A DNA stretch of 53,794 nucleotides from Paracoccaceae bacterium (GTDB lineage: Bacteria > Pseudomonadota > Alphaproteobacteria > Rhodobacterales > Rhodobacteraceae), in NCBI GenBank assembly GCA_021647745.1, contig JAKIUB010000018.1:1-53794 (forward strand), written 5' to 3'. The notes under the pieces are model-generated. The model saw only the letters and a list, made by a program, of their open reading frames with translations, did not search any database and was not told the DNA's origin. This document shows positions 9,872-18,589 of this stretch, piece by piece. A program made the translations under genes and the position numbers. Position 1 is the first letter of the stretch. Each line of letters begins with the position of its first letter.

Positions 9872-10635
9872 TGACCACGCGTAATCAGTTTGCCGAAAAG
9901 CCCTTTCCCGGATTTGATGCCGATTTCGAGGGGATACCGGCGGTCAAGCCCGCCAAAGCGCCCGAGCCGCATTATACCAACCACCGTCAACGCCTTCGCG
10001 CCCGTTTTATGCGCGCCGGCGCCACAGCGCTGGCCGATTATGAAATGCTGGAGCTGGTGCTGTTTCGCGCCATTCCGCGGCGCGATGTCAAGCCGCTAGC
10101 CAAGCGGTTGCTGGCCGAATTCGGGGATTTCAACCGGGTGATTACCGCGCCACCATCCCGCCTTGCCAAGATGCAGGGGATTGGAGATGCCGCAGTGCAG
10201 GAGCTGAAAATAGTGGAGGCCGCCGCGCAGATGCTCGGGCAGGCCAAAGTGCTGGGGAAAAATGCTATCACCTCGTGGTCTGCCCTGATGGAATATTGCA
10301 AGACCGTGATGGCGCACCGCGAGACCGAGCAATTCCGGATTCTGTATCTTGATCGAAAAAATACCCTGATCGCGGATGAGGCGCAGGCGGTTGGCACGGT
10401 TGACCATGTGCCGGTTTACCCGAGAGAGGTGGTCAAGCGGGCGCTGGAGCTGAATGCTTCATCGCTGATACTGGTGCATAACCACCCCTCGGGCAGCCCC
10501 GAGCCATCGGATGATGATATCGTCATGACCAACAAGATCGTTGATGCCGCAAAGGCGCTGGGCATTTCGGTGCATGATCACATTATTATCGGCAAAGAGC
10601 GTGATGCCAGCTTCAAGACGCTGGGGCTAATATAG
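9871..10635 (+). CDS. radC: RadC/JAB-domain protein
   Basis: A 254-aa RadC family protein. The N-terminal part (about residues 30-110) is a helix-hairpin-helix-like region (YEMLELVLFRAIPRRDVKPLA, KMQGIGDAAVQELK). The C-terminal MPN/JAB metalloprotease-like domain has the metal motif HNHPSGSPEPSDDD and ends in HDHIIIGKERDASFKTLGLI. RadC was once reported as a repair protein; that role is doubtful and its biochemical function is unknown. No clear Shine-Dalgarno is visible because the start lies in an inverted repeat. The stop is followed at once by ten C residues. Confidence 0.93.
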   Translation: MTTRNQFAEKPFPGFDADFEGIPAVKPAKAPEPHYTNHRQRLRARFMRAGATALADYEMLELVLFRAIPRRDVKPLAKRLLAEFGDFNRVITAPPSRLAKMQGIGDAAVQELKIVEAAAQMLGQAKVLGKNAITSWSALMEYCKTVMAHRETEQFRILYLDRKNTLIADEAQAVGTVDHVPVYPREVVKRALELNASSLILVHNHPSGSPEPSDDDIVMTNKIVDAAKALGISVHDHIIIGKERDASFKTLGLI

Positions 10636-10645
10636 CCCCCCCCCC
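10636..10645. repeat. Homopolymer C10
   Basis: Ten consecutive C residues directly after the radC stop codon (10633-10635), in the 37-bp gap between the convergent radC and secA-linked genes. It is a possible sequencing or slippage hot spot. Because it is after the stop, length changes would not alter RadC. Confidence 0.9.
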
Positions 10646-10672
10646 TACAAAGCACACTTTGAAAATACGGTT

Positions 10673-12859
10673 TTAGCGACCGGCGAGGCGGATATCGTCT
10701 ATCGCGCCGGGCAGGGAGATATTTGCCGAGGCTTCGCCACAAGCGGGCGCTGTGTAACGCACATTGCGGATACCGGCTCTGCGGCCTTCGCGGGTGCGGC
10801 TGGTCTTGGCGGTGATTTTTTCGCCGCAAACCTGGCTGCTATCCTCGATCAGGATCGATATAGTAACCGTGCCGCGCTGCTGGTTGCGGCTGATCGGCAT
10901 GGTGTATATCTCTGTTAGTGCGCCACCATCAAGAGACGGGTCGCCAAGCTGGAGGAGGTAACCTCCGCCTTTCAGGCGTGATGTGCGTGGATCTCGGGGA
11001 GATTGCGGCGAGACATGGCCTTCGCTGCCCACGGCTGCGCCATATTCAAAGGCGTTCAGGTCAAGGTTCAGGCCGGATTTCCATGAAACACCGGCGCGCT
11101 CAACATCTGCAATATCCGCGATCATCACTTCAGTTGAGGCACTGCTCTCGTCGGCGAAGGTAACGGTTATACCGGCGTTCTCTTCCATGGCCGGAAAGCT
11201 CTGGCTGATTTGGCCGTTTTCATCTGTCAGCACCGAGAAGGCGAGGCCGGCATGGGTGATGGTAGCTATCTGGTTTGGTTTGCATCCTGCATCTATGTCC
11301 AGTTCAACCATAGCCCCGCGCAGGGCACGGGCCGAGAGGGAGATCGTGCAGCTGGAATTTTGTGCCGGTGCGGTGGAAACCGGGGCTTCCGTCACTGTGG
11401 GCAGGCTGGCTTGTTGTATATCTTCAGTCGTATCTGCCGGTGGCTCTACGGGGCGTAAATAGGAGGGAGGAGCGGCAAATGCCAGCTCCGGCGCGGCGGA
11501 TGTCAACGGTAAGGTAGATGCGCTAACAGGGGTGCGATCTCCGGTTTGGCTAATGGCTATACGCGCCAGCGTGCCCGGTGTGGTCTGGCCCAGAGGGGAG
11601 AGGCTATCGGCTACGGAGGGCGCTCTTTCCAGCACGGTGATTTGACTGAATTCGGGTGAAGCCGGTGCGAGGGCAGGGGGCGGCACTTGGGCTTTGGCAA
11701 AAATCTGCTCCCCGGGTTCGGAAAGGAAAACATTCAGGCTTTCGCCGGCGGCATTCCCGTCGGGGCGGGTGGTTTGCAGTGCGATCAGGGCAATGGGACC
11801 ACCATCTCTGGCCCGGGCGCTGAAGCTTTCGTCAAGGGATGGTGACGCAGCGGGTGCGGCGGCCACCTCGACAGGCGCAAAACGGGTGCGCTCGGGGTTT
11901 GTTGAAAGCGGAGCCGCTTCCTGGAAGGGCAGGGCGGGGTTGTTTTTCAGGGCCGCCAGGGCTTCAGGGCCGCGCTCGAGTTGGGTGATGTTGCGGTCTT
12001 CGGGCAGGGTGGGCTGCAAGCCGGAAGGTTGTGCGGCGGGGGCGCTTGCGGTACGGGTTTCGCCGCTGCCAAGTGATACATTGCTGGATTCGCCAAGAGC
12101 AGGGGCCTGGAAGGCCGGTGTCTGGACCGAGGTGGTTTGCGCCATGCCGGCGCTGTTTTGTGCCTCTATATTCCGGTCGGTTTCCGAGGCGGTTATTAGC
12201 CCTCCTGCAGATTGGCGAATGGAGGCCACCGCGATATCCGGGCTGACAAGCTCGGGGATGCTTGGTGCCGCGAGCGAGGGCGGCGCCATAACGGTTGAAA
12301 GGGCTTCGATATCCTGCGCTATTCCCAAGGGTTCTCCATCTTCTCCTGCGGATTCCCCATCTTCAATTTGCGCGACGGTTTCCTCCTCGCGCGGGGCTGG
12401 CTCGGGTGTGCTTTCTTGCTGGGTATTTCCGGCCATGGCTACGGCGGGGTCCGGCTGTGTGGACCGAGAGCGGTCCACAGTGACGGAAATTACATTGATC
12501 CGTACAGCATTGGGCGCGCAGGCTCCTTCAGAATCCACACAATAGGCAAACTCGACCTCGCCGCTGCAATCCTCGCCGCTGATGAAGGCGAGGCGGTTGT
12601 TTCCCGTCAGTTCTACCGCGCCACAAGCGGGGCGACTCAGGACCACAATCGGCCCTTTGACACTGTCATTGGAGAGAACATCAAGAATTTGTGAGGCACC
12701 GGCGAGCACGGAGTAAGAATCATCTTGTGATGCTATTTCCGTCTCTCCGGTCATAAAGCTGATGATACGGTCACCGTATTTGACCATGCTTCCAGCAAAA
12801 ATTGCCAGAATCAAGCCGGTAAACAAAGTCATCATTCGATCGTTTTTGAGCACGACCAT
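10673..12859 (-). CDS. Exported or membrane-anchored protein beside secA, unknown function
   Basis: A 728-aa protein. A single membrane segment lies near the N-terminus (MMTLFTGLILAIFAGSMV). It is followed by an Ig/cadherin-like module (DDSYSVLAGASQILDVLSND ... with a Cys pair) at about residues 45-125, then a long Pro/Ala/Ser/Glu-rich, probably disordered region to about residue 500. A Cys-containing beta-rich C-terminal domain begins near CTISLSARALRGAMVELDID and carries GGGYLLQLGDPSLDGG. The start at 12857-12859 has TTGGAGG upstream. I recall similar proteins, sometimes labelled translocase, next to secA in Rhodobacterales; this could not be checked. Location after secA suggests an envelope role, but no function can be assigned. 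Confidence 0.85.
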   Translation of the reverse strand: MVVLKNDRMMTLFTGLILAIFAGSMVKYGDRIISFMTGETEIASQDDSYSVLAGASQILDVLSNDSVKGPIVVLSRPACGAVELTGNNRLAFISGEDCSGEVEFAYCVDSEGACAPNAVRINVISVTVDRSRSTQPDPAVAMAGNTQQESTPEPAPREEETVAQIEDGESAGEDGEPLGIAQDIEALSTVMAPPSLAAPSIPELVSPDIAVASIRQSAGGLITASETDRNIEAQNSAGMAQTTSVQTPAFQAPALGESSNVSLGSGETRTASAPAAQPSGLQPTLPEDRNITQLERGPEALAALKNNPALPFQEAAPLSTNPERTRFAPVEVAAAPAASPSLDESFSARARDGGPIALIALQTTRPDGNAAGESLNVFLSEPGEQIFAKAQVPPPALAPASPEFSQITVLERAPSVADSLSPLGQTTPGTLARIAISQTGDRTPVSASTLPLTSAAPELAFAAPPSYLRPVEPPADTTEDIQQASLPTVTEAPVSTAPAQNSSCTISLSARALRGAMVELDIDAGCKPNQIATITHAGLAFSVLTDENGQISQSFPAMEENAGITVTFADESSASTEVMIADIADVERAGVSWKSGLNLDLNAFEYGAAVGSEGHVSPQSPRDPRTSRLKGGGYLLQLGDPSLDGGALTEIYTMPISRNQQRGTVTISILIEDSSQVCGEKITAKTSRTREGRRAGIRNVRYTAPACGEASANISLPGAIDDIRLAGR

Positions 12860-12896
12860 TGCCTCCAAGTTGTTGTACAGAAACTGAATTAGCACA

Positions 12897-12912
12897 TTTA
12901 GTTAGAATTAAC
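12897..12912. promoter_or_regulatory. Weak CtrA-like motif upstream of the secA-linked gene
   Basis: TTTA-N7-TTAAC, one base off the CtrA consensus TTAA-N7-TTAAC, 38 bp upstream of the start of the exported-protein gene. It stands in the AT-rich 220-bp intergenic stretch 12860-13079. Orientation relative to the gene is reversed, which weakens the case. Confidence 0.25.
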
Positions 12913-13045
12913 AAGGCTTTATGCGTCGAAGTTGAACTAACTTGAATATTTACAAATAACGCAACCAGTTGGTGTGAACCACGTTACCACGTCTATATAT
13001 TGTGGCTAAAGTGTGGCTTTTCGTCTCAGCGCGACTAATCCGGCT

Positions 13046-13068
13046 GCGGACGGAGAGGCTCCGCCCGC
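13046..13068 (-). terminator. Hairpin downstream of secA
   Basis: GCGGGCGGAG-CCT-CTCCGTCCGC read on the minus strand forms a 10-bp stem with one G-U pair, 12 bp past the secA stop. No run of U follows, so it is either a weak terminator or a 3' stabilising structure. Confidence 0.4.
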
Positions 13069-13079
13069 CAGTTGCCGGG

Positions 13080-15773
13080 TTATGCCTTGCCGTGGCAGTG
13101 CTTGTATTTTTTGCCCGAGCCGCAAGGGCAGGGAGAGTTGCGCCCCGAGCGCTCCCATGTGCTTTCATCTGCCGTGTCCACACCACGGGTCAGCGCGCCG
13201 GAAGCCTGCGGGGGGGCGGTGGGCGAAGGTGCCGCCTGTTTCTCTTGTAGTGCCTGCATCTCCTGGCGCATCTGCTCCTGCTCTTCGGGTGACATGATGC
13301 GGATATGGGAGAGCTGTTTTGTGACATCTATCCGCAGCCGGTTGAGGAAGTTCTCGAACAGGGTGAAGGCTTCGGTTTTATACTCATTCAGCGGGTCGCG
13401 CTGGGCATAGCCGCGAAAGGCTACTACCTGGCGCAAATGCTCAAGCCTCAGCAGGTGTTCGCGCCAGGCTTTATCTATGGTTTGCAGCAATACCTGCTTT
13501 TCGACCCGGCGTATGACATCAGGCCCGGCCTGCGCTACCTTGGCAGCCATGGCTTTGTCGGTTTCGTCATATAGGCGTTCGGAGATGGTTTCGTCACCCA
13601 CGCCCTCTTCCTTGCCCCATTCGATAATTGGCAGATCAAGGTTGAAATGCTCGATCACCTGCGCGTAAAGCCCCGACATATCCCACTGGTCAGGGTAGGC
13701 TTTGGGCGGGATATGCTCAAGCACGAGGTCATCGACTACATCATGGCGCATATCGCGCACTTCTTCCGACAGGTCATCGCTTTCCATGATCTCGCGGCGC
13801 TGCTCGAATATGCGTTTGCGCTGCTCGTTCATCACGTCATCATATTTCAGCACGTTTTTGCGGATGTCGAAATTGCGCGCCTCGACCTTGCCTTGTGCGC
13901 GCTCCAGCGCTTTGTTGACCCAGGGGTGGACGATCGCCTCACCATCTTTCATGCCGAGCTTGCCGAGCATTTTATCCAGATTGCCGGAGTTGAATATCCG
14001 CATCAGGTCATCCTCGAGGCTGAGGAAGAAGTGGGTGCGCCCCGGATCACCCTGGCGGCCGGAGCGGCCGCGCAGCTGGTTGTCGATCCGGCGTGATTCG
14101 TGGCGCTCGGTGGCCAACACATACAACCCGCCCGCTTTGAGGGCGACCTCTTTGGCGGTGGCAATTTCGGCCTCTATGCGGTCGCGGATGGCGGCTTCGT
14201 CGGCGTCTTCACCGGCTTCTGCCACGGCGGCGGCGACCTCCATATCGACATTGCCACCAAGCTGGATATCGGTGCCGCGCCCCGCCATATTGGTTGCGAT
14301 CGTGACCGCGCCGGGCCGGCCGGCCTTGGCAATGATATTGGCCTCCTGCTCGTGGAAACGTGCGTTTAGCACCTCGTGGGGCACGTTTGCGGCCTTCAGC
14401 ATCTGGCTCAGGGTCTCGGATTTCTCGATAGAGGTGGTGCCGACCAGGGTTGGTTGGTCTTTTTCGTGGGCGAGCTTTATTTCTTCAATCACCGCTTCGT
14501 ATTTTTCATTGGCGGTACGATAAACACGGTCATGCTCGTCGATGCGGATAATCGGCTTGTTGGTTGGTACTTCGACCACGCCGAGCTTGTAAATTTCTTC
14601 AAACTCGTCGGCCTCGGTCAGGGCAGTGCCGGTCATGCCTGCGAGCTTGTCGTAAAGCCGGAAATAATTTTGGAAGGTGACGCTGGCAAGGGTGATGTTT
14701 TCTGGCTGGATTGGCGCGCCCTCTTTGGCCTCGATCGCCTGATGAAGGCCGTTGCTTAACCGGCGGCCCTGCATCATCCGGCCGGTAAACTCGTCGATCA
14801 GCATCACATCGTTATCCTTGACGATGTAATCCTTTTCGTTTTTGAACATCTTATGGGCCAGAAGCGCCTGATTGACATGGTGGATCAGCGATGCGGATTC
14901 AGGGTCATAGAGCGAGGCCTCGCTTTCCAGCAGCCCTACGGCATGCAGCCGTTGTTCGATGAATTCGTTGCCCTCGTCGGTCAGGGATGCAGTGCGGGCC
15001 TTTTCGTCGATCTCGTAATGGGTTTCGTCCAGATCGGGGATTAGCGCGTCTATCTTCAGGTAAAGGTCGGATTTGTCCTCTGTCGGGCCGGAGATGATGA
15101 GCGGGGTACGGGCCTCGTCGATCAGGATGCTGTCAACCTCGTCAACAATGGCAAAAAAGTGATTGCGCTGCACCAGCTCGCCTAGTTCGGATTTCATGTT
15201 GTCGCGTAAATAGTCAAAGCCCAGCTCGTTGTTGGTGGCATAGGTGACATCGGCCTCATAGGCGACCTTTTTTTCGAAATCCGGCATATTGGGGTAGATC
15301 GCCCCGACGCTCAGGCCAAGGAAGTTATAGACCTGTCCCATCCATTCGGCATCACGCCGCGCGAGGTAGTCATTGACCGTGACCACATGCACGCCCTTGC
15401 CGGTGAGAGCATTGAGGTACACAGGCAAGGTGGCCATCAGGGTTTTACCTTCGCCGGTTTTCATCTCGGCGATCTTGCCTTGGTGAAGGAATATTCCGCC
15501 CATGATCTGCACATCGAACGGCCGCATGCCAAGCGCGCGGCGCGCGGCCTCACGGGCATTGGCAAAGGCTTCAGGCAGCAGGCTGTCAAGGCTTTCGCCT
15601 TTCTCGACGCGCGCCTTGAACTCCTCGGTCTTGGCTCTGATCTGCTCGTCACTGAGCGCTTTGAAGGCTTCCTCCTGCGCATTGACCTTGGCAACCAGCG
15701 GTCGGGTGGCCTTGATCAGGCGGTCAGTTGGAGTGCCAAAAACTTTTTTGGCCATAGTGCCGATACCAAGCAT
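13080..15773 (-). CDS. secA: Preprotein translocase ATPase SecA
   Basis: Motor ATPase that drives unfolded preproteins through SecYEG, 897 aa, normal length. Walker A is MKTGEGKTLMA near residue 104 and the DEAD-type Walker B is VDEVDSILIDEARTP. The preprotein cross-linking, helical scaffold and helical wing regions follow in usual order. The C-terminus carries the SecB/zinc-binding motif CPCGSGKKYKHCHGK. The start MLGIGTMAKKVFG matches the usual N-terminus of alphaproteobacterial SecA. It is divergent from the parvulin gene, and the exported-protein gene follows it on the same strand after an AT-rich 220-bp gap. Confidence 0.97.
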   Translation of the reverse strand: MLGIGTMAKKVFGTPTDRLIKATRPLVAKVNAQEEAFKALSDEQIRAKTEEFKARVEKGESLDSLLPEAFANAREAARRALGMRPFDVQIMGGIFLHQGKIAEMKTGEGKTLMATLPVYLNALTGKGVHVVTVNDYLARRDAEWMGQVYNFLGLSVGAIYPNMPDFEKKVAYEADVTYATNNELGFDYLRDNMKSELGELVQRNHFFAIVDEVDSILIDEARTPLIISGPTEDKSDLYLKIDALIPDLDETHYEIDEKARTASLTDEGNEFIEQRLHAVGLLESEASLYDPESASLIHHVNQALLAHKMFKNEKDYIVKDNDVMLIDEFTGRMMQGRRLSNGLHQAIEAKEGAPIQPENITLASVTFQNYFRLYDKLAGMTGTALTEADEFEEIYKLGVVEVPTNKPIIRIDEHDRVYRTANEKYEAVIEEIKLAHEKDQPTLVGTTSIEKSETLSQMLKAANVPHEVLNARFHEQEANIIAKAGRPGAVTIATNMAGRGTDIQLGGNVDMEVAAAVAEAGEDADEAAIRDRIEAEIATAKEVALKAGGLYVLATERHESRRIDNQLRGRSGRQGDPGRTHFFLSLEDDLMRIFNSGNLDKMLGKLGMKDGEAIVHPWVNKALERAQGKVEARNFDIRKNVLKYDDVMNEQRKRIFEQRREIMESDDLSEEVRDMRHDVVDDLVLEHIPPKAYPDQWDMSGLYAQVIEHFNLDLPIIEWGKEEGVGDETISERLYDETDKAMAAKVAQAGPDVIRRVEKQVLLQTIDKAWREHLLRLEHLRQVVAFRGYAQRDPLNEYKTEAFTLFENFLNRLRIDVTKQLSHIRIMSPEEQEQMRQEMQALQEKQAAPSPTAPPQASGALTRGVDTADESTWERSGRNSPCPCGSGKKYKHCHGKA

Positions 15774-15931
15774 GGGTTCTTATCCTCGAATGCCGCTGAG
15801 TGTGCCAGCGATTGTTTGCCAGTGGGGCTTTAATTGCCCCGCGTCGGCGCTTGTATGATCGCGCGCAAACGCGTAAATAATCCGAGTACGTCTTGCCCCG
15901 TTCAACTCGGAGTAAGGATGTAAGCGCCGGT

Positions 15932-15945
15932 TTGACAAGTGTCAA
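15932..15945. promoter_or_regulatory. Candidate secA promoter -35 in a short inverted repeat
   Basis: TTGACA-AG-TGTCAA contains a TTGACA on each strand. On the minus strand TTGACA is followed after 17 bases by TACATC, a plausible -35/-10 pair toward secA. The plus-strand copy has no good -10 at 17 bases, so it was not called as a promoter for the isomerase gene. Confidence 0.35.
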
Positions 15946-16012
15946 CGTGTGGGGCCGGAAAGTAAGGTTATTAATGCCCGCAAATGGGCGCAACAGGAAG
16001 TTGGAGTGCAAT

Positions 16013-16870
16013 ATGAGAAATTTTTTGGCCGCGGGTGCGGTGTCGATCCTGCTAACGTTGAATGCTGGTGCGGGCTTTGCCGAAGAAGATGTGAATGCCG
16101 ATATGGTAATAGCGACCGTGAACGGCACCGATATCACCCTCGGTCACATCATTGTGTTACACCAGCAATTACCGCAGGAATACCAGAGCCTGCCTGATGA
16201 TGTGCTGTTCGAGGGTATCATCAACCAGCTTGTCGAGCAAACCTTGCTGGCCGATTATGCTGAAGCCAACATTACAGATATTCCACGCGAGGTTGGTCTG
16301 ACCATGGATAACGAGCGTCGTGCGCTGTTTGCATCTGTGCAGATTGAGGCCGTAGTCAATCGCGAGATTGCGGATGAAGACGTGCAGGCGGCATACGACG
16401 AACAATTCGGCAATCTGCCCGTCGAGCCTGAGTTCAACGCCAGCCATATTCTGGTGGAAACCGAGGAAGAGGCGCTGGCGCTGATCGAAACCCTGAATGC
16501 TGACGCCGATTTTGCCGAGCTGGCCAAGGAAAAATCAACCGGCCCGTCCGGCCCGAATGGTGGCGAACTGGGCTGGTTTGGCCTTGGCCAGATGGTGCCT
16601 GAATTCGAACAGGCCGCGACCACACTGGAAATCGGCGCGATTTCCGCCCCCGTCGAGACCCAGTTTGGCTGGCATGTGATCAAGCTCAACGAGGCGCGTG
16701 ACAAACCTGCCCCGACCCTTGAGGACGTGCGCGAACAATTGCTTGATGGGCTGCGCCAAAAAGCGGTCGAAGCCGAAATTTCCGGTCTGACCGAGGGGGC
16801 GGATATCACCCGCCCGCCCGAAGGGTTCGATCCGTCATTGATGCGCGATATTTCGTTGCTCGAAAAATAA
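16013..16870 (+). CDS. Parvulin-type peptidylprolyl isomerase, exported
   Basis: A 285-aa periplasmic folding factor. A signal peptide covers about residues 1-22 (hydrophobic core AAGAVSILLTLNAGAGFA). A SurA/PrsA-like N-domain follows, with LPDDVLFEGIINQLVEQTLL. The rotamase domain is near residues 135-235, with ASHILVETEEEA, GGELGWFGLGQMVPEFE and FGWHVIKLNE. The frame is open 40 codons further upstream, but the ATG at 16013 has GGAG at 16003-16006 and begins the signal peptide. Its TAA overlaps the argJ start (TAATG), giving an isomerase-argJ-mutT operon. Confidence 0.93.
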   Translation: MRNFLAAGAVSILLTLNAGAGFAEEDVNADMVIATVNGTDITLGHIIVLHQQLPQEYQSLPDDVLFEGIINQLVEQTLLADYAEANITDIPREVGLTMDNERRALFASVQIEAVVNREIADEDVQAAYDEQFGNLPVEPEFNASHILVETEEEALALIETLNADADFAELAKEKSTGPSGPNGGELGWFGLGQMVPEFEQAATTLEIGAISAPVETQFGWHVIKLNEARDKPAPTLEDVREQLLDGLRQKAVEAEISGLTEGADITRPPEGFDPSLMRDISLLEK

Positions 16871-18189
16871 TGGCACAGGATCTGATCGCCCGGATCAAGG
16901 CCCTGAAAACCGAGCTGGCGGCGCTGGAGGCGGTATTGCCGGCTCCCGTGTCGCCATTGGCGCCGGCGGGCTTTCCGGCGCTGCCGGTGATCAAGGGGGT
17001 GCGCTTTGCCGCCGCGATGGCGGGGGTAAAGTATCAGGGGCGCACGGATGTGATGCTGGCCGAAATATGTGAAGGGGCGCAGATGGCGGGGGTTTTTACC
17101 CGCTCCACCACTCGCTCCGCACCGGTATTGCGCTGCGAAGAGGCCTTGGCTGCGCATGTGGAAGCCCCTGACGTAGCAGGTAAATTTGCAATTCTGGTTA
17201 ATTCCGGTAATGCCAATGCCTTTACCGGCGGGCGGGGCTTTGAAAGTGTTGATGCGCTGCGCGACTGTGTGGCAGAAGCGCTGGACTGCCCGGCTGAAAA
17301 GGTTTTTACCGCCTCGACCGGGGTGATCGGCGAGCCTTTGCCCCATGGCCGCATCGAGGCGGCGGTGGATGGGCTGTGCGCCGCCTTGGATGCAGGCCAC
17401 GCCGCAGCGGCGGCCACGGCGATCATGACCACAGACACCTTTGCCAAAGGTGCGGCTGCGGAGCTGGAGCTGGACGGGGTGCCGGTTAAAATCTCCGGCT
17501 TCGCCAAAGGCTCGGGTATGATCGCGCCGGATATGGCGACGATGCTGGTCTATATTTTTACCGACGCCAAAATTAGCCAGAAGGTATTGCAACAGATGCT
17601 GTGGCTGGAGAATGCTTCAACTTTTAACTGCATTACCGTGGACGGGGATACCTCGACCTCAGACACCCTGCTTCTGACGGCCACAGGGCGTGCCGATATG
17701 CCGGTGATTGATGATTTTGCCGACCCGCGCGCGCGGGTATTCCGCAAAGCATTGCAGGCCCTCATGCGTGATCTTGCGCAGCAGGTGGCGCGCGATGGCG
17801 AAGGGGCAAGCAAGCTGATCGAGGTGCGGGTGACAGGGGCAAACTCCTCTGGCGCGGCCCACCGGATTGCGATGTCTATCGCCAATTCGCCTTTGGTCAA
17901 AACCGCTGTGGCAGGGGAGGACCCGAACTGGGGTCGCGTGGTGATGGCTGTGGGCAAGGCTGGCGAGCGCGCTGACCGCGACCGGCTGACCATCCGGTTT
18001 GGTGATATCCTCGTGGCTGAAAACGGCTGGGTCGCGCCGAGCTATACGGAAGAGGCCGGAGCCGCCTATATGAAGCAGAGCGAGATTGTGATCGCGGTGG
18101 ATATCGGGCTGGATAGCGGCAAGGCAACCATCTGGACATGTGATCTAACCCACAGATATATCACCATAAATGCGGATTATCGTTCATGA
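16870..18189 (+). CDS. argJ: Bifunctional glutamate N-acetyltransferase / amino-acid acetyltransferase
   Basis: Arginine biosynthesis enzyme that transfers acetyl from N-acetylornithine to glutamate and can also acetylate glutamate from acetyl-CoA; 439 aa. It is made as a precursor that cleaves itself at the Thr of IMTTDTFAKGAA near residue 183, generating the nucleophilic N-terminal Thr of the beta chain. Other family stretches are VNSGNANAFTGGRG, STGVIGEPLP, GFAKGSGMIAPDMATMLVYIFTD and EDPNWGRVVMAVGKAG. The N-terminus carries about 30 extra residues (helical, Ala/Leu-rich) before the conserved core. The start overlaps the preceding stop, and its own stop overlaps mutT (ATGA). Confidence 0.95.
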   Translation: MAQDLIARIKALKTELAALEAVLPAPVSPLAPAGFPALPVIKGVRFAAAMAGVKYQGRTDVMLAEICEGAQMAGVFTRSTTRSAPVLRCEEALAAHVEAPDVAGKFAILVNSGNANAFTGGRGFESVDALRDCVAEALDCPAEKVFTASTGVIGEPLPHGRIEAAVDGLCAALDAGHAAAAATAIMTTDTFAKGAAAELELDGVPVKISGFAKGSGMIAPDMATMLVYIFTDAKISQKVLQQMLWLENASTFNCITVDGDTSTSDTLLLTATGRADMPVIDDFADPRARVFRKALQALMRDLAQQVARDGEGASKLIEVRVTGANSSGAAHRIAMSIANSPLVKTAVAGEDPNWGRVVMAVGKAGERADRDRLTIRFGDILVAENGWVAPSYTEEAGAAYMKQSEIVIAVDIGLDSGKATIWTCDLTHRYITINADYRS

Positions 18190-18584
18190 AGGTCGTGCTG
18201 GTTTCGGCTGTTGCGCTGGTGGATGCCGACGGGCGGGTTCTGCTGGCCCGCCGACCCGAGGGAAAAACGATGGCGGGGCTGTGGGAGTTTCCGGGTGGCA
18301 AGGTCGAGGCGGGAGAAACCCCCGAGGTGGCCTTGATCCGGGAATTACAAGAAGAGCTGGGGGTGGATACATGGCAAAGCTGCCTTGCGCCGCTAACATT
18401 TGCCAGCCATGCCTATGACGACTTCCATCTGCTGATGCCCCTGTTTATTTGCCGGAAATGGCAGGGCATACCGCAGCCCCGCGAAGGGCAGGAGCTGAAA
18501 TGGGTGCGTGCCAAGGATCTACGGCAATACCCGATGCCGCCTGCGGATATCCCGCTCATTCCTGTTTTACAGGATTGGCTGTAG
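18186..18584 (+). CDS. mutT: MutT-type Nudix hydrolase (8-oxo-dGTP diphosphatase)
   Basis: A 132-aa Nudix protein that likely sanitises oxidised dGTP. The complete Nudix box GKVEAGETPEVALIRELQEE is visible near residues 38-60, preceded by RRPEGKTMAGLWEFPGGK, which is typical of MutT. The ATG overlaps the argJ stop by 4 bp, so translation is probably coupled. It converges on the PfkB kinase gene with 5 bp between stops. Confidence 0.93.
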   Translation: MKVVLVSAVALVDADGRVLLARRPEGKTMAGLWEFPGGKVEAGETPEVALIRELQEELGVDTWQSCLAPLTFASHAYDDFHLLMPLFICRKWQGIPQPREGQELKWVRAKDLRQYPMPPADIPLIPVLQDWL

Positions 18585-18589
18585 GGCGG

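Noticed and set aside
11694..12545. Plus-strand ORF of 283 codons antisense to the secA-linked gene
   Set aside because: Shadow of the Pro/Ala/Ser-rich coding strand; Ser/Ala/Gly/Arg-rich composition typical of antisense frames.
16255..17592. Minus-strand ORF of 445 codons across the isomerase and argJ
   Set aside because: Antisense to two well-supported genes; sequence is low-complexity shadow without family features.
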